Shown piece by piece: positions 1 to 5,543 of a DNA stretch of 5,543 bases. The notes beneath the pieces were generated by a model. The model saw only the letters and a list, made by a program, of their open reading frames with translations, made no database searches and was not told where the DNA came from. How positions within the stretch are numbered: the stretch's first letter is position 1; each line of letters opens with the position of its first letter. This DNA is from Propionibacteriaceae bacterium (GTDB taxonomy: Bacteria > Actinomycetota > Actinomycetes > Propionibacteriales > Propionibacteriaceae): contig DAIEHO010000073.1 in assembly GCA_027353565.1 (NCBI GenBank), forward strand, positions 1 through 5,543. The letters are read 5' to 3'. Both the position numbers and the translations under genes were made by a program.

Positions 1-309
1 CGACCCGCCGCGCCTCCACGCCGGGTCGTACGGCCAGTTGGCGCCCCAGCAGCGGTACGCGTACATCGCGCCGGCTCCGAGGGGGGAGACCTTGCCGCGC
101 CAGATCCCGTCGGTGCAGCGGACGAGCTCGATGCTCGCCACAGCGTCGTGGCCGACGGCCTCGTCGTAGATCTCGAGCTCCAGCCGCGTGGCGGAGGGCG
201 CGTACACCGCGAACGTCACCTCGGTGTCCGAGACGATGTACGCACCGAGGGGCCAGGTCGCGCTCTGCCACGCGTCGCGACCGGCCTCGGTCGGCATCAG
301 GTGTGTCAC
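1..309 (-). CDS. Isoamylase/glycogen-debranching-like GH13 enzyme, N-terminal fragment (cut by left edge)
   Basis: This is the first 103 residues of a protein read leftward off the window. From the internal Met (codon 295-297) it begins MPTEAGRDAWQSATWPLGAY, then continues through VTFAVYAPSATRLELEIYDE, DGIWRGKV, AMYAYRCWGANWPYDPAW and RRGGS. The pattern 'PLGA...VTFAVYAPSAT..ELEIYD...DGIW.G.V...G..YAYR.WG.NWPYDPAW' is typical of the CBM48/E-set domain that precedes the GH13 barrel in isoamylases and GlgX-type debranching enzymes, which hydrolyse alpha-1,6 branches of glycogen or related alpha-glucans. The catalytic barrel lies outside the window, so the exact specificity (isoamylase, GlgX or trehalose-type) is open. 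No signal peptide is seen, so it is probably cytoplasmic. The start is uncertain. GTG at 309 has GGGAG (315-319) five bases upstream; ATG at 297 has only a weaker GGTGA (306-310) eight bases upstream. I chose GTG. The gene has its own -10 box. Confidence 0.7.
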   Translation of the reverse strand, partial: MTHLMPTEAGRDAWQSATWPLGAYIVSDTEVTFAVYAPSATRLELEIYDEAVGHDAVASIELVRCTDGIWRGKVSPLGAGAMYAYRCWGANWPYDPAWRRGGS

Positions 310-405
310 CGTTGCTCCCGTCCAGGTCAGTGGCGTCACTCTAGGGACTCGACCGTGCGTCCCGCGATTCGGCAGCCCTGTCACCCGTGGTGAACGACCG
401 TCCCG
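310..405. other. Intergenic gap with small dyads between esterase stop and debranching-gene start
   Basis: Besides the -10 box this gap holds three short inverted repeats: GGTG-TGT-CACC (300-310, reaching into the start region), GGGAC-N10-GTCCC (344-363, over the spacer/-35 region of the promoter), and TCACC-CGT-GGTGA (381-393). None is followed by a T-run on the minus strand, so no clear terminator for the esterase is seen. They may be operators or chance. Confidence 0.3.
338..343 (-). promoter_or_regulatory. -10 box (TAGAGT) of the debranching-enzyme gene
   Basis: On the minus strand this reads TAGAGT within CCTAGAGTG (337-345). It fits the actinobacterial TANNNT -10. Transcription would begin near 330, giving a leader of about 20 bases that holds the GGGAG site before the GTG at 309. 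No convincing TTGACN is present 17-18 bases upstream. The same nine-base word lies at a nearly identical distance upstream of the neighbouring esterase gene. Confidence 0.5.
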
Positions 406-1341
406 TCAGCCGAGATAGCGGGTCGCGTACGAGAGCACCAGACTCAGGAACCGGTCGCTCACGTCAGGGTCGTCGGACAGGTTGTGGTCGGAGTTCGGGT
501 AGGTGAGCAGCTCGTACGGGACGCCGGCGATCGCGAGCCGCGTCGCCATCCGGACGGCGTTCGAGTAGGGCACGACGGTGTCCTTGGCGCCGTGGGCCAG
601 GATCGTCGGCGGGTCGCCCGCCTTGACGCGGTACGCGGGCGACGCAGCCTTGAGCGCCGCTTGGCGGGCGTCGACCGACTCCTGGGACAGGTCGACGCCG
701 AGCAGGTTGCTCAGGGTCGAGTACTGCGCGGCGTCAGCCGACTGGACGAACGCGGGGTCGGTGAAGTCGGTCGGCGTGGACATGCCCACGACGAAGCCGA
801 TCGGCAGCGCCGGCTGCCGCGTGTAGGCGTACATGAGGGCCAGGTAGCCACCGGCGGACGCTCCCAGGAGCGCGACCTTCGAGATCGTCCAGCCGTCCGT
901 ACGAGCCGTGTCCTCGTACGTGGCGAGCGCCAGGTCGATGTCGGCGAGCATGTCCGCGTACGTGGCCTTGGCATCGAACATCCGGTAGTTCATCGTGGCG
1001 CCCACGAAGCCGAGGCGTGCGACGACCCCGCACAGGGGCTCGAAGTCACTCTTGTCGCCCGAGGCCCATGACCCGCCGTGGATGAGGAGGAAGGCGCCGG
1101 TGGCCTTCGACCGGGTCGGCGGGTAGCAGATGTCCATCTTCTGCGCGGCGCTCGGACCGTACGGGACGTCCTTCCTCATGCCCGTCGTGTACGGGCTCAC
1201 ACTGGGCGTCGCCCAGGACGGAGTTGGGTCCTCGGTGCGGCTCGACGTGGTCGTGCTGGACGAGCACGCGCCCAGCGCACCGGCCACGAGTACAGCGCAC
1301 AGCACGAGGACGCTGACCCGTCGAAACCTGTGCAGCCTCAC
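406..1341 (-). CDS. Secreted lipoprotein alpha/beta hydrolase, BD-FAE-like carboxylesterase
   Basis: A complete 311-residue protein. The N-terminus is a lipoprotein signal peptide: basic MRLHRFRR, a hydrophobic stretch, then the lipobox LGAC with the lipidated Cys at 26, followed by a Ser/Thr-rich linker to about residue 50. The mature enzyme should therefore be anchored outside the membrane. The alpha/beta hydrolase signatures are in order: HGGSW oxyanion-hole motif at 88-92, nucleophile elbow GASAG with Ser162, acid Asp254 in HGAKDTVVP, and catalytic His286 in NSDHN. The segment from 'DVPYG' and 'QKMDICYPP' into 'HGGSWASGDKS' is typical of the BD-FAE/acetyl-esterase group, which removes acyl or feruloyl groups from small esters or decorated carbohydrates; the substrate here is unknown. 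The GTG start is supported by a near-perfect Shine-Dalgarno and by the signal peptide beginning right there. It is divergent from the PEPCK-like gene, 164 bp away. Confidence 0.88.
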   Translation of the reverse strand: MRLHRFRRVSVLVLCAVLVAGALGACSSSTTTSSRTEDPTPSWATPSVSPYTTGMRKDVPYGPSAAQKMDICYPPTRSKATGAFLLIHGGSWASGDKSDFEPLCGVVARLGFVGATMNYRMFDAKATYADMLADIDLALATYEDTARTDGWTISKVALLGASAGGYLALMYAYTRQPALPIGFVVGMSTPTDFTDPAFVQSADAAQYSTLSNLLGVDLSQESVDARQAALKAASPAYRVKAGDPPTILAHGAKDTVVPYSNAVRMATRLAIAGVPYELLTYPNSDHNLSDDPDVSDRFLSLVLSYATRYLG

Positions 1342-1347
1342 CCGTGC

Positions 1348-1354
1348 CCTCCTT
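1348..1354 (-). promoter_or_regulatory. Ribosome binding site AAGGAGG fixing the GTG start of the esterase
   Basis: Read on the minus strand, AAGGAGG lies six bases upstream of the GTG at 1339-1341. It is essentially the full anti-16S complement and settles the GTG as the start. Confidence 0.85.
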
Positions 1355-1370
1355 CCAGCCCGTGCCCTCC

Positions 1371-1376
1371 ACTCTA
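1371..1376 (-). promoter_or_regulatory. -10 box (TAGAGT) of the esterase gene
   Basis: The minus strand reads CCTAGAGTG (1370-1378) with the -10 hexamer TAGAGT. It ends 29 bases before the GTG start, leaving a leader of about 22 bases that contains the Shine-Dalgarno. The expected -35 position (about 1394-1400) has no TTGACN but is occupied by one arm of the CCTGAC/GTCAGG inverted repeat, which could make this promoter dependent on or blocked by a regulator. Confidence 0.5.
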
Positions 1377-1394
1377 GGCAGGAGCTTCCGGCGC

Positions 1395-1471
1395 CCTGAC
1401 GCCCGTCCGTGACGCCAGGTCAGGAGAGGCTTCGTACGGGGTGGGTCTGTGACCGGAGTCTGGTCAGTCAC
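1395..1471. promoter_or_regulatory. Cluster of TGAC/GTCA dyads in the divergent control region
   Basis: Visible here: an inverted repeat CCTGAC (1395-1400) with GTCAGG (1419-1424); a direct repeat TGACGCC (1397-1403 and 1410-1416, 13 bp apart); and a perfect dyad TGACC-N7-GGTCA (1450-1466), followed by GTCAC (1467-1471). TGTGA at 1448-1452 is one half of a CRP/GlxR-type site, but its partner half (TCTGG, 1459-1463) fits poorly. The first pair covers the -35 region of the esterase; the second dyad lies about 40-55 bp upstream of the PEPCK start codon. Binding by any regulator is inference. Confidence 0.35.
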
Positions 1472-1484
1472 AAGCGCGTAACAC

Positions 1485-1490
1485 GAGGGT
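1485..1490 (+). promoter_or_regulatory. Weak candidate -10 (GAGGGT) for the PEPCK gene
   Basis: GAGGGT followed by GG resembles the TAGGGTGG of the downstream methyltransferase promoter but lacks the first T. It lies 15 bases before the ATG at 1506, giving a leader of roughly nine bases. AAGAAT at 1494-1499 is an alternative that would give a leaderless message. No -35 is evident for either, so the promoter remains unresolved. Confidence 0.2.
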
Positions 1491-1505
1491 GGGAAGAATG
1501 GCAGC

Positions 1506-4500
1506 ATGGCTGACGGGACGACGACTGAGGCTTTGATCCTTCGACTTGCACTGCAAGGGCTGCCGCTGCCGGAGGGGGCGGAGAAGGACGACGCGTTCAT
1601 CCTCGTGTCCCCGATCCTGGCGAGGAACCGCGAGCAGAGCCGACGGCTCGCCGACCGGCCCTGTCCGGCGGACCGACGGATCCAGGGATTCCTCGACTCC
1701 TACCTCTCGGACGCCCCCGTGCAGCCGCAGCTTCCCCGTCGCACACTGGTCCTCGACCAGCCCGGCCTCGCACGCCAGCTGAGCCTGCCCCGCGACGCGG
1801 ACGAGTTCTCGTCGAGCCTGCTGTCCAGCTACCGGCTCGCCAACGGCGTGCTGCACAACCCTGCCAACGACCGGCGTACGACCGCGGGCGTGTTCCACAT
1901 CGCCGACGGCGGACTGCCGATCCAGGACGACAAGCTGGTCGTACCGAAGGCCACGTTCGCGAAGCTGCTCGCGGCCGCTCTCCAGCCGCCGGCGGATGCT
2001 CTGACGCTGCCGTGGACGTCGACGTTCCCGGAACCCGCCCGGACGTGGGTGTCGCTGCTGCTGCGCCCCCTCGTCGTACCGGCGACCCCCGACTACCCGT
2101 GCGACCGCACGATGGAGACCCGTTTCATCGTGCCGGGCGGCCTTGTCGCGAACCTCGACTTCGTCGAGGGCATCTTCGGCAACGCGGGCGACCCGTACCT
2201 CCCGGAGAACGACGCCTCGCTGGACCCCAAGACGTGGACCGGTCACACCGGGTGCGTCATCCTCGCCCCGCACCTCACCGGGCTGACCAAGAAGGACCTC
2301 GGCCTGCCACCGATCGCCGAGGCCACCGAGCGTCAGCGGCGCGACGGGATGTGCTGGACGTCCCCCGACGAGCTGTACAACGGCGGGCAGGCGTTCAAGG
2401 CCTGTGCTCGCGACGCACGTGGCGTCGTCGTCACGATCATCGCCGACAACTACTTCGGCTACTGCAAGAAGGAGGTGAAGACCCAGATCAGCTACGCCGC
2501 CAACCTGTTCGGCATCTCGGAGGAGGAGCACTCCGGCGGCGCGATCTGCTACCCCGCCTACAACCTGGGCCAGGAGTTCACCGACACCTTCACGCCCGCG
2601 GAGTACACGCTGTCCGAGGTCCTCTCGACCAACCCCGGTCGCTTCGCCCTCCAGCCCGAGGGCCACGCGGTCGACACGGTGGTGCCGGGTCTCACCCTCG
2701 TGCCGTCGTTCACCACGTTCAGCCTCCGCACCCAGACGGTGAGCTGGGCCGGGCCACGGGGTGAGAAGTACTCGATCCCGCTGACGGCGGGCCACGTGTA
2801 CATGTCGCCCAACGGCTACCGCGTGTACTCGAAGCCCCGCGAGGCCGACAAGACCCAGTGGCACCTGCTGGGGATCTCCCCGATAGCGACGCAGTGCCAC
2901 AAGCCGGCGACCGTGTCCGGCGGCGGCAAGAGCGAGATCAGCAAGTCGCTGCTCGACGCGTTCGTGTTCGCCAACGCGTGGACCGCCAACTTCGACTCCG
3001 ACATCGAGACCGTGGCCGATCTCATCGCCACCGACTTCTCCGACCGGTACGCGGACACCACGCGCAACACCGACCACCGACCGCTCCTGTCCGCGGAGCG
3101 GAGCCTCGGCAGCGTCATCAAGCTGATGACGCCGAGCGCCGACTACTCCGACGCGCACCAGGCCAAGATCGCCGCCATCCCCGCGCACATCAAGGAGCTG
3201 CTCTTCCTCGTCAAGCGCTACTACCAGCCGAGCTGGGGCGACGACTGGCGCAGCCACTTCTCCGTGAGCATCATCAACGGCCGGCTCGGGAACATGGTGC
3301 GCCTCGACGGGGAGAAGGTCGTCGTCAACATGCTGCGCGTCGGCTTCGAGGAGGACGGGTCCTGGCGCCTGTTCAGCCTGCGTCCCGACTTCAGCCCGGC
3401 CGTGAAGGTGCAGACCGAGGACGACATCACGGCGAGCACCGTGCTGCCGGCCACCGAGGCGCCCCTCGACTTCAGCGGTCGCCGCGGCCTCAAGGAGGCA
3501 CGCGCCGACGCCCGGGGCCGCACAGCCGTGTCCCGCAAGTACGTGAAGAACTGCGAGGAGCTGCTGTTCCAGCGCCCGGACGACGCGGTCCACCGCGGGT
3601 ACGACAAGCAGGCCGAGCGCGACATCGCGGGCGGCGGGACGTTCCTGTCGAACTTCCAGCCGCTGACGAGGTCGGACGCGGCCGCGATGGTGCAGGACGC
3701 CGTGGGGTTCAGCCAGTTCACCGACCCCATGAAGTCCCTGCTGAGCGAGTTCGCCGACGGCACGGACGGCCCCTCGTACGTGGTGAGCTCCGCCAACCCC
3801 CGCATCGTGGGTGGCAAGCCGAGCAAGAACCCGCGCTACCTGCAGCTGCGGCCGGACCGGTCGAACCCCGCCGCGACCGCGATGGCCGACATCGCCGACC
3901 ACCTGCTGCACCACCGCCCGTTGACCGAGTTCGCGCCCTTGCCCGTCGACATCATCGCCGCCGGCCGCCGTAACAACCCGCCGGAGGCCGACGCGCCCGC
4001 GCTCTGCTCGTACAACCCGCTGCACCACATGGAGCTGCCCGAGCTCTTCTGCGAGTTCATCAGCTCGATGACGGGCAAGTCCCCGTCGACGACGGGCGCA
4101 GGCTCCGAAGGGGCGCTCACCAAGGGCCCGTTCAACATGCTGCCGAGCATCATCGACCTCAACGCGGCCTTCCTCAGCTACGCGCTGCCCGGGTACGACG
4201 GGTGGATCAGCTCCGCCGGCCACATCGGCCCCAAGGTCCGCATCGACCACGACTTCAGCCTTCTCGTGCCCGAGGTCTTCAGCCGGATGTCGCCGACCGA
4301 GCGCGACGCGGCCTGGCTGCTCGCGAACGGCTACCTCGAGCCGATCCCGGACATCGAGCGCGACGGGAGGGCGATCGAGGCCAGCCGCCTCGGCTACCGC
4401 ATCAACCAGCGCTTCGTGACGACCTTCTTCGGCCGCATCTTCCTCCACCCGGACAGCGTGTTCACCCCCGAGATGCTGAAGCCCGAGCTGCAGGACCCCG

Positions 4501-4934
4501 ACGTGTACGCGGACTCGGTCGAGGTGATCGTCGAGACGCACCGCCGGGTCGCGCAGTCGTACCTCGACGACGGCACCATCGCCATGGCCGTCCCGCCGCT
4601 GCGCGCGCTCCTCGAGTACATGGCGACCGGTCGCTCGAGTGAGGGCTGGACGTTGCACTCGCCCGAGCTGCGCGAGCTGTTCACGCGGGAGAACGTGCTC
4701 GCCAGCGACTGGTACGCGGCACGGCTGGCGGCCAAGCAGAAGGCCGACATCTGCCACTACGAGGCGGCCGCCGGACGGCTCGAGCTGTTCCAGTCGGAGG
4801 ACGCGAACGCGGACCCGGTCGAGCGCCTGCACGTTCAGCAGCGTCTGGCCGAGGCCTACGCCGAGCTCGGCCACGTGACGCAGGACGCCTACCGCGCCGG
4901 ACTCGTCGGGACGCTCGGCCTGCAGCCGCTGTGA
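1506..4934 (+). CDS. Probable PPi-type phosphoenolpyruvate carboxykinase (diphosphate), EC 4.1.1.38
   Basis: A complete 1142-residue protein without signal peptide or membrane segments, so cytoplasmic. PPi-PEPCK (the old PEP carboxytransphosphorylase) interconverts PEP + CO2 + Pi with oxaloacetate + PPi, and is known from Propionibacterium, Actinotalea and Entamoeba at about 1100-1150 residues, twice ordinary PEPCK. Visible core motifs: ADNYFGYCKKEVKTQ (313-327) and EEEHSGG (339-345) resemble the PEPCK metal/substrate segment with its Lys (321/322) and His (342). The P-loop-like SGGGKSEISKS (471-481) corresponds to kinase-1a, and NFDSDIE (495-501) may supply the kinase-2 Asp. The C-terminal half carries SSANPRIVGGKPSKNPRYLQ (761-780) and a second MTGKSPSTTG motif (855-864). 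The ATG has only a loose GGGAAG (1491-1496) upstream. It is monocistronic, with a hairpin five bases after the TGA. The assignment rests on remembered family motifs, not an alignment. A conserved hypothetical of PEPCK fold is the fallback. Confidence 0.78.
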   Translation: MADGTTTEALILRLALQGLPLPEGAEKDDAFILVSPILARNREQSRRLADRPCPADRRIQGFLDSYLSDAPVQPQLPRRTLVLDQPGLARQLSLPRDADEFSSSLLSSYRLANGVLHNPANDRRTTAGVFHIADGGLPIQDDKLVVPKATFAKLLAAALQPPADALTLPWTSTFPEPARTWVSLLLRPLVVPATPDYPCDRTMETRFIVPGGLVANLDFVEGIFGNAGDPYLPENDASLDPKTWTGHTGCVILAPHLTGLTKKDLGLPPIAEATERQRRDGMCWTSPDELYNGGQAFKACARDARGVVVTIIADNYFGYCKKEVKTQISYAANLFGISEEEHSGGAICYPAYNLGQEFTDTFTPAEYTLSEVLSTNPGRFALQPEGHAVDTVVPGLTLVPSFTTFSLRTQTVSWAGPRGEKYSIPLTAGHVYMSPNGYRVYSKPREADKTQWHLLGISPIATQCHKPATVSGGGKSEISKSLLDAFVFANAWTANFDSDIETVADLIATDFSDRYADTTRNTDHRPLLSAERSLGSVIKLMTPSADYSDAHQAKIAAIPAHIKELLFLVKRYYQPSWGDDWRSHFSVSIINGRLGNMVRLDGEKVVVNMLRVGFEEDGSWRLFSLRPDFSPAVKVQTEDDITASTVLPATEAPLDFSGRRGLKEARADARGRTAVSRKYVKNCEELLFQRPDDAVHRGYDKQAERDIAGGGTFLSNFQPLTRSDAAAMVQDAVGFSQFTDPMKSLLSEFADGTDGPSYVVSSANPRIVGGKPSKNPRYLQLRPDRSNPAATAMADIADHLLHHRPLTEFAPLPVDIIAAGRRNNPPEADAPALCSYNPLHHMELPELFCEFISSMTGKSPSTTGAGSEGALTKGPFNMLPSIIDLNAAFLSYALPGYDGWISSAGHIGPKVRIDHDFSLLVPEVFSRMSPTERDAAWLLANGYLEPIPDIERDGRAIEASRLGYRINQRFVTTFFGRIFLHPDSVFTPEMLKPELQDPDVYADSVEVIVETHRRVAQSYLDDGTIAMAVPPLRALLEYMATGRSSEGWTLHSPELRELFTRENVLASDWYAARLAAKQKADICHYEAAAGRLELFQSEDANADPVERLHVQQRLAEAYAELGHVTQDAYRAGLVGTLGLQPL

Positions 4935-4939
4935 CCGGT

Positions 4940-4972
4940 CGGTGGCGTCGCGACCGCGCCGCGACGGCACCG
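4940..4972 (+). terminator. GC-rich hairpin after the PEPCK stop codon, probable terminator
   Basis: Positions 4940-4952 pair with 4960-4972 around the seven-base loop ACCGCGC. There are twelve Watson-Crick pairs and one G/G mismatch (4945/4967). The stem starts five bases after the TGA. No T-run follows, which is common for terminators in high-GC actinobacteria. It ends only three bases before the -10 box of the next gene, so it separates two transcription units very tightly. Confidence 0.65.
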
Positions 4973-4975
4973 TCC

Positions 4976-4981
4976 TAGGGT
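4976..4981 (+). promoter_or_regulatory. -10 box (TAGGGT) of the methyltransferase, probable leaderless start
   Basis: TAGGGT within CCTAGGGTG (4975-4983) ends seven bases before the ATG at 4989. With the usual 6-8 base distance from -10 to the start point, transcription begins at or next to the A of the ATG. There is no room for a Shine-Dalgarno and none is seen. This is the standard layout of a leaderless actinobacterial mRNA. No clear -35 is visible. Confidence 0.6.
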
Positions 4982-4988
4982 GGTCGGC

Positions 4989-5543
4989 ATGCCCTTCGAG
5001 TGGAACGCCCGCACGTACGACTCCCTCCCGCTGCCCCACGCCGGCTGGGGGCAACGCGTGCTGGACCGGATGCGGCTGACCGGCACGGAGCGCGTTCTCG
5101 ATGCGGGGTGCGGTACGGGTCGCGATGCGGCGGCACTGCTGGAGCGGCTGCCGGAGGTCGACCTCGTCGGCGTCGACGCGTCCTCGAGGATGATAGACGA
5201 GGCCCGTGCCCGACTCGGGACCCGGGCGACGCTGGTCGTCGCCGACCTGACGCAGCCGCTGCCCATCGAGCCCGTTGACGCGGTGATGAGCGTCGCGGCG
5301 TTCCACTGGGTCACGGACCACGAGCTCCTCTTCCGCAACCTCGCAGCGTCGGTGCGTCCTGGCGGCCGGCTCACCTCCGACTGTGGAGGACAAGGACAGG
5401 TGGCGATCCTCGACCAGGCCCTCATCGCGGTCACCGGGAAGCCGAAGCAGTACATCCGCTTCGCCGGTGTCGACGACACCGAGGCTGCGCTGCGAGCCGC
5501 TGGCTGGGACGTCGAGTCCGTACGGCTCCGGCCGGACCCCCTG
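4989..5543 (+). CDS. Class I SAM-dependent methyltransferase, N-terminal 185 residues (cut by right edge)
   Basis: An open frame from ATG 4989 to the last base, 185 codons without a stop. The Rossmann-like methyltransferase motifs are in order: motif I VLDAGCGTGRD (36-46) binding SAM, motif II with acidic residue GVDASSRMID (61-70), VVADLTQPLP (83-92), AAFHWVTDH (103-111) and NLAASVRPGGRL (117-128) before strand 5. The 'FHWV.D' segment and the 'CGGQGQ' after motif 'RPGGRL' resemble the Methyltransf_11/25 group that includes trans-aconitate methyltransferase and BioC. The substrate cannot be told, and full members run to about 250 residues, so the C-terminus is missing. The N-terminal FEWNARTYDSLPLPH is usual for small-molecule methyltransferases of this type. 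The start is supported by a -10 box seven bases upstream (leaderless). It is in the same direction as the PEPCK gene but behind a strong hairpin, so probably a separate unit. Confidence 0.88.
   Translation, partial: MPFEWNARTYDSLPLPHAGWGQRVLDRMRLTGTERVLDAGCGTGRDAAALLERLPEVDLVGVDASSRMIDEARARLGTRATLVVADLTQPLPIEPVDAVMSVAAFHWVTDHELLFRNLAASVRPGGRLTSDCGGQGQVAILDQALIAVTGKPKQYIRFAGVDDTEAALRAAGWDVESVRLRPDPL

Noticed and set aside
148..418. Small plus-strand frames opposite the debranching-enzyme fragment.
   Set aside because: The minus strand encodes a clear CBM48-type domain here, and the plus-strand products lack any motif or good ribosome site.
484..1071. Plus-strand open frame of 195 codons opposite the esterase.
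   Set aside because: Low-complexity Arg/Val/Gly-rich translation with no motifs. The minus-strand frame has a signal peptide, lipobox and full catalytic triad.
1448..1463. CRP/GlxR-type operator TGTGA-N6-TCACA.
   Set aside because: Only the left half is good; the right half reads TCTGG, matching two of five positions. Kept only as a remark in the control region.
1046..1600. Minus-strand open frame of 184 codons spanning the divergent region.
   Set aside because: It overlaps the esterase and the PEPCK start in the wrong frame and would read through the promoters; the translation shows no domain.
2012..2764. Plus-strand 250-codon frame inside the PEPCK gene (also 2858-3973 and 4202-4642).
   Set aside because: Out-of-frame shadows rich in Arg and Pro; the PEPCK frame is continuous and carries all conserved motifs.
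1464..5393. A 3.9-kb open frame on the minus strand opposite the PEPCK gene and the methyltransferase start.
   Set aside because: It is rich in Arg, Gly, Val and His with no recognisable domain, as expected for the complement of GC-rich coding sequence. The plus-strand genes have real motifs and the antisense frame runs across two separate genes.
1..5543. Search for a phage-defence, toxin-antitoxin, CRISPR, retron or mobile-element system.
   Set aside because: No array-like repeats, reverse transcriptase, transposase, integrase or small toxin-like gene pairs are visible. The genes look like metabolic chromosomal genes.

Overview
The window comes from a GC-rich bacterium, almost certainly a high-GC actinobacterium. 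Codons end mostly in G or C, a GTG start is used, promoters have a TANNNT -10 with no clear -35, and one gene appears to be leaderless. The large central gene looks like a PPi-type PEP carboxykinase, an enzyme known from propionibacteria and actinomycetes such as Actinotalea. I cannot assign a genus.

Layout, left to right. (1) 1-309, minus strand: the N-terminal part of an isoamylase/glycogen-debranching-like glycoside hydrolase, running off the left edge. (2) 310-405: a short gap with a -10 box for gene 1 and small dyads. (3) 406-1341, minus: a complete secreted lipoprotein of the alpha/beta hydrolase fold (BD-FAE-like esterase), with a very good Shine-Dalgarno site. (4) 1342-1505: a divergent control region holding the esterase promoter and a cluster of TGAC/GTCA inverted repeats. 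(5) 1506-4934, plus: a 1142-residue protein with a recognisable PEPCK catalytic core, read as diphosphate-dependent PEP carboxykinase (PEP + CO2 + Pi = oxaloacetate + PPi). (6) 4940-4972: a strong GC-rich hairpin directly after its stop, probably a terminator. (7) 4976-5543, plus: a class I SAM-dependent methyltransferase, probably from a leaderless mRNA, running off the right edge.

The four genes do not form one operon. Two are read leftward and two rightward, and each of genes 1, 2 and 4 has its own -10 element of the shared form CCTAGRGTG. The thematic link is carbon metabolism: alpha-glucan debranching on the left and the PEP/oxaloacetate node in the centre. That link is inference only.

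The main item is the PPi-PEPCK. It is easily left as a hypothetical protein, because only short motifs resemble ordinary GTP- or ATP-PEPCK. I see no mobile elements, CRISPR arrays, tRNA or rRNA genes.
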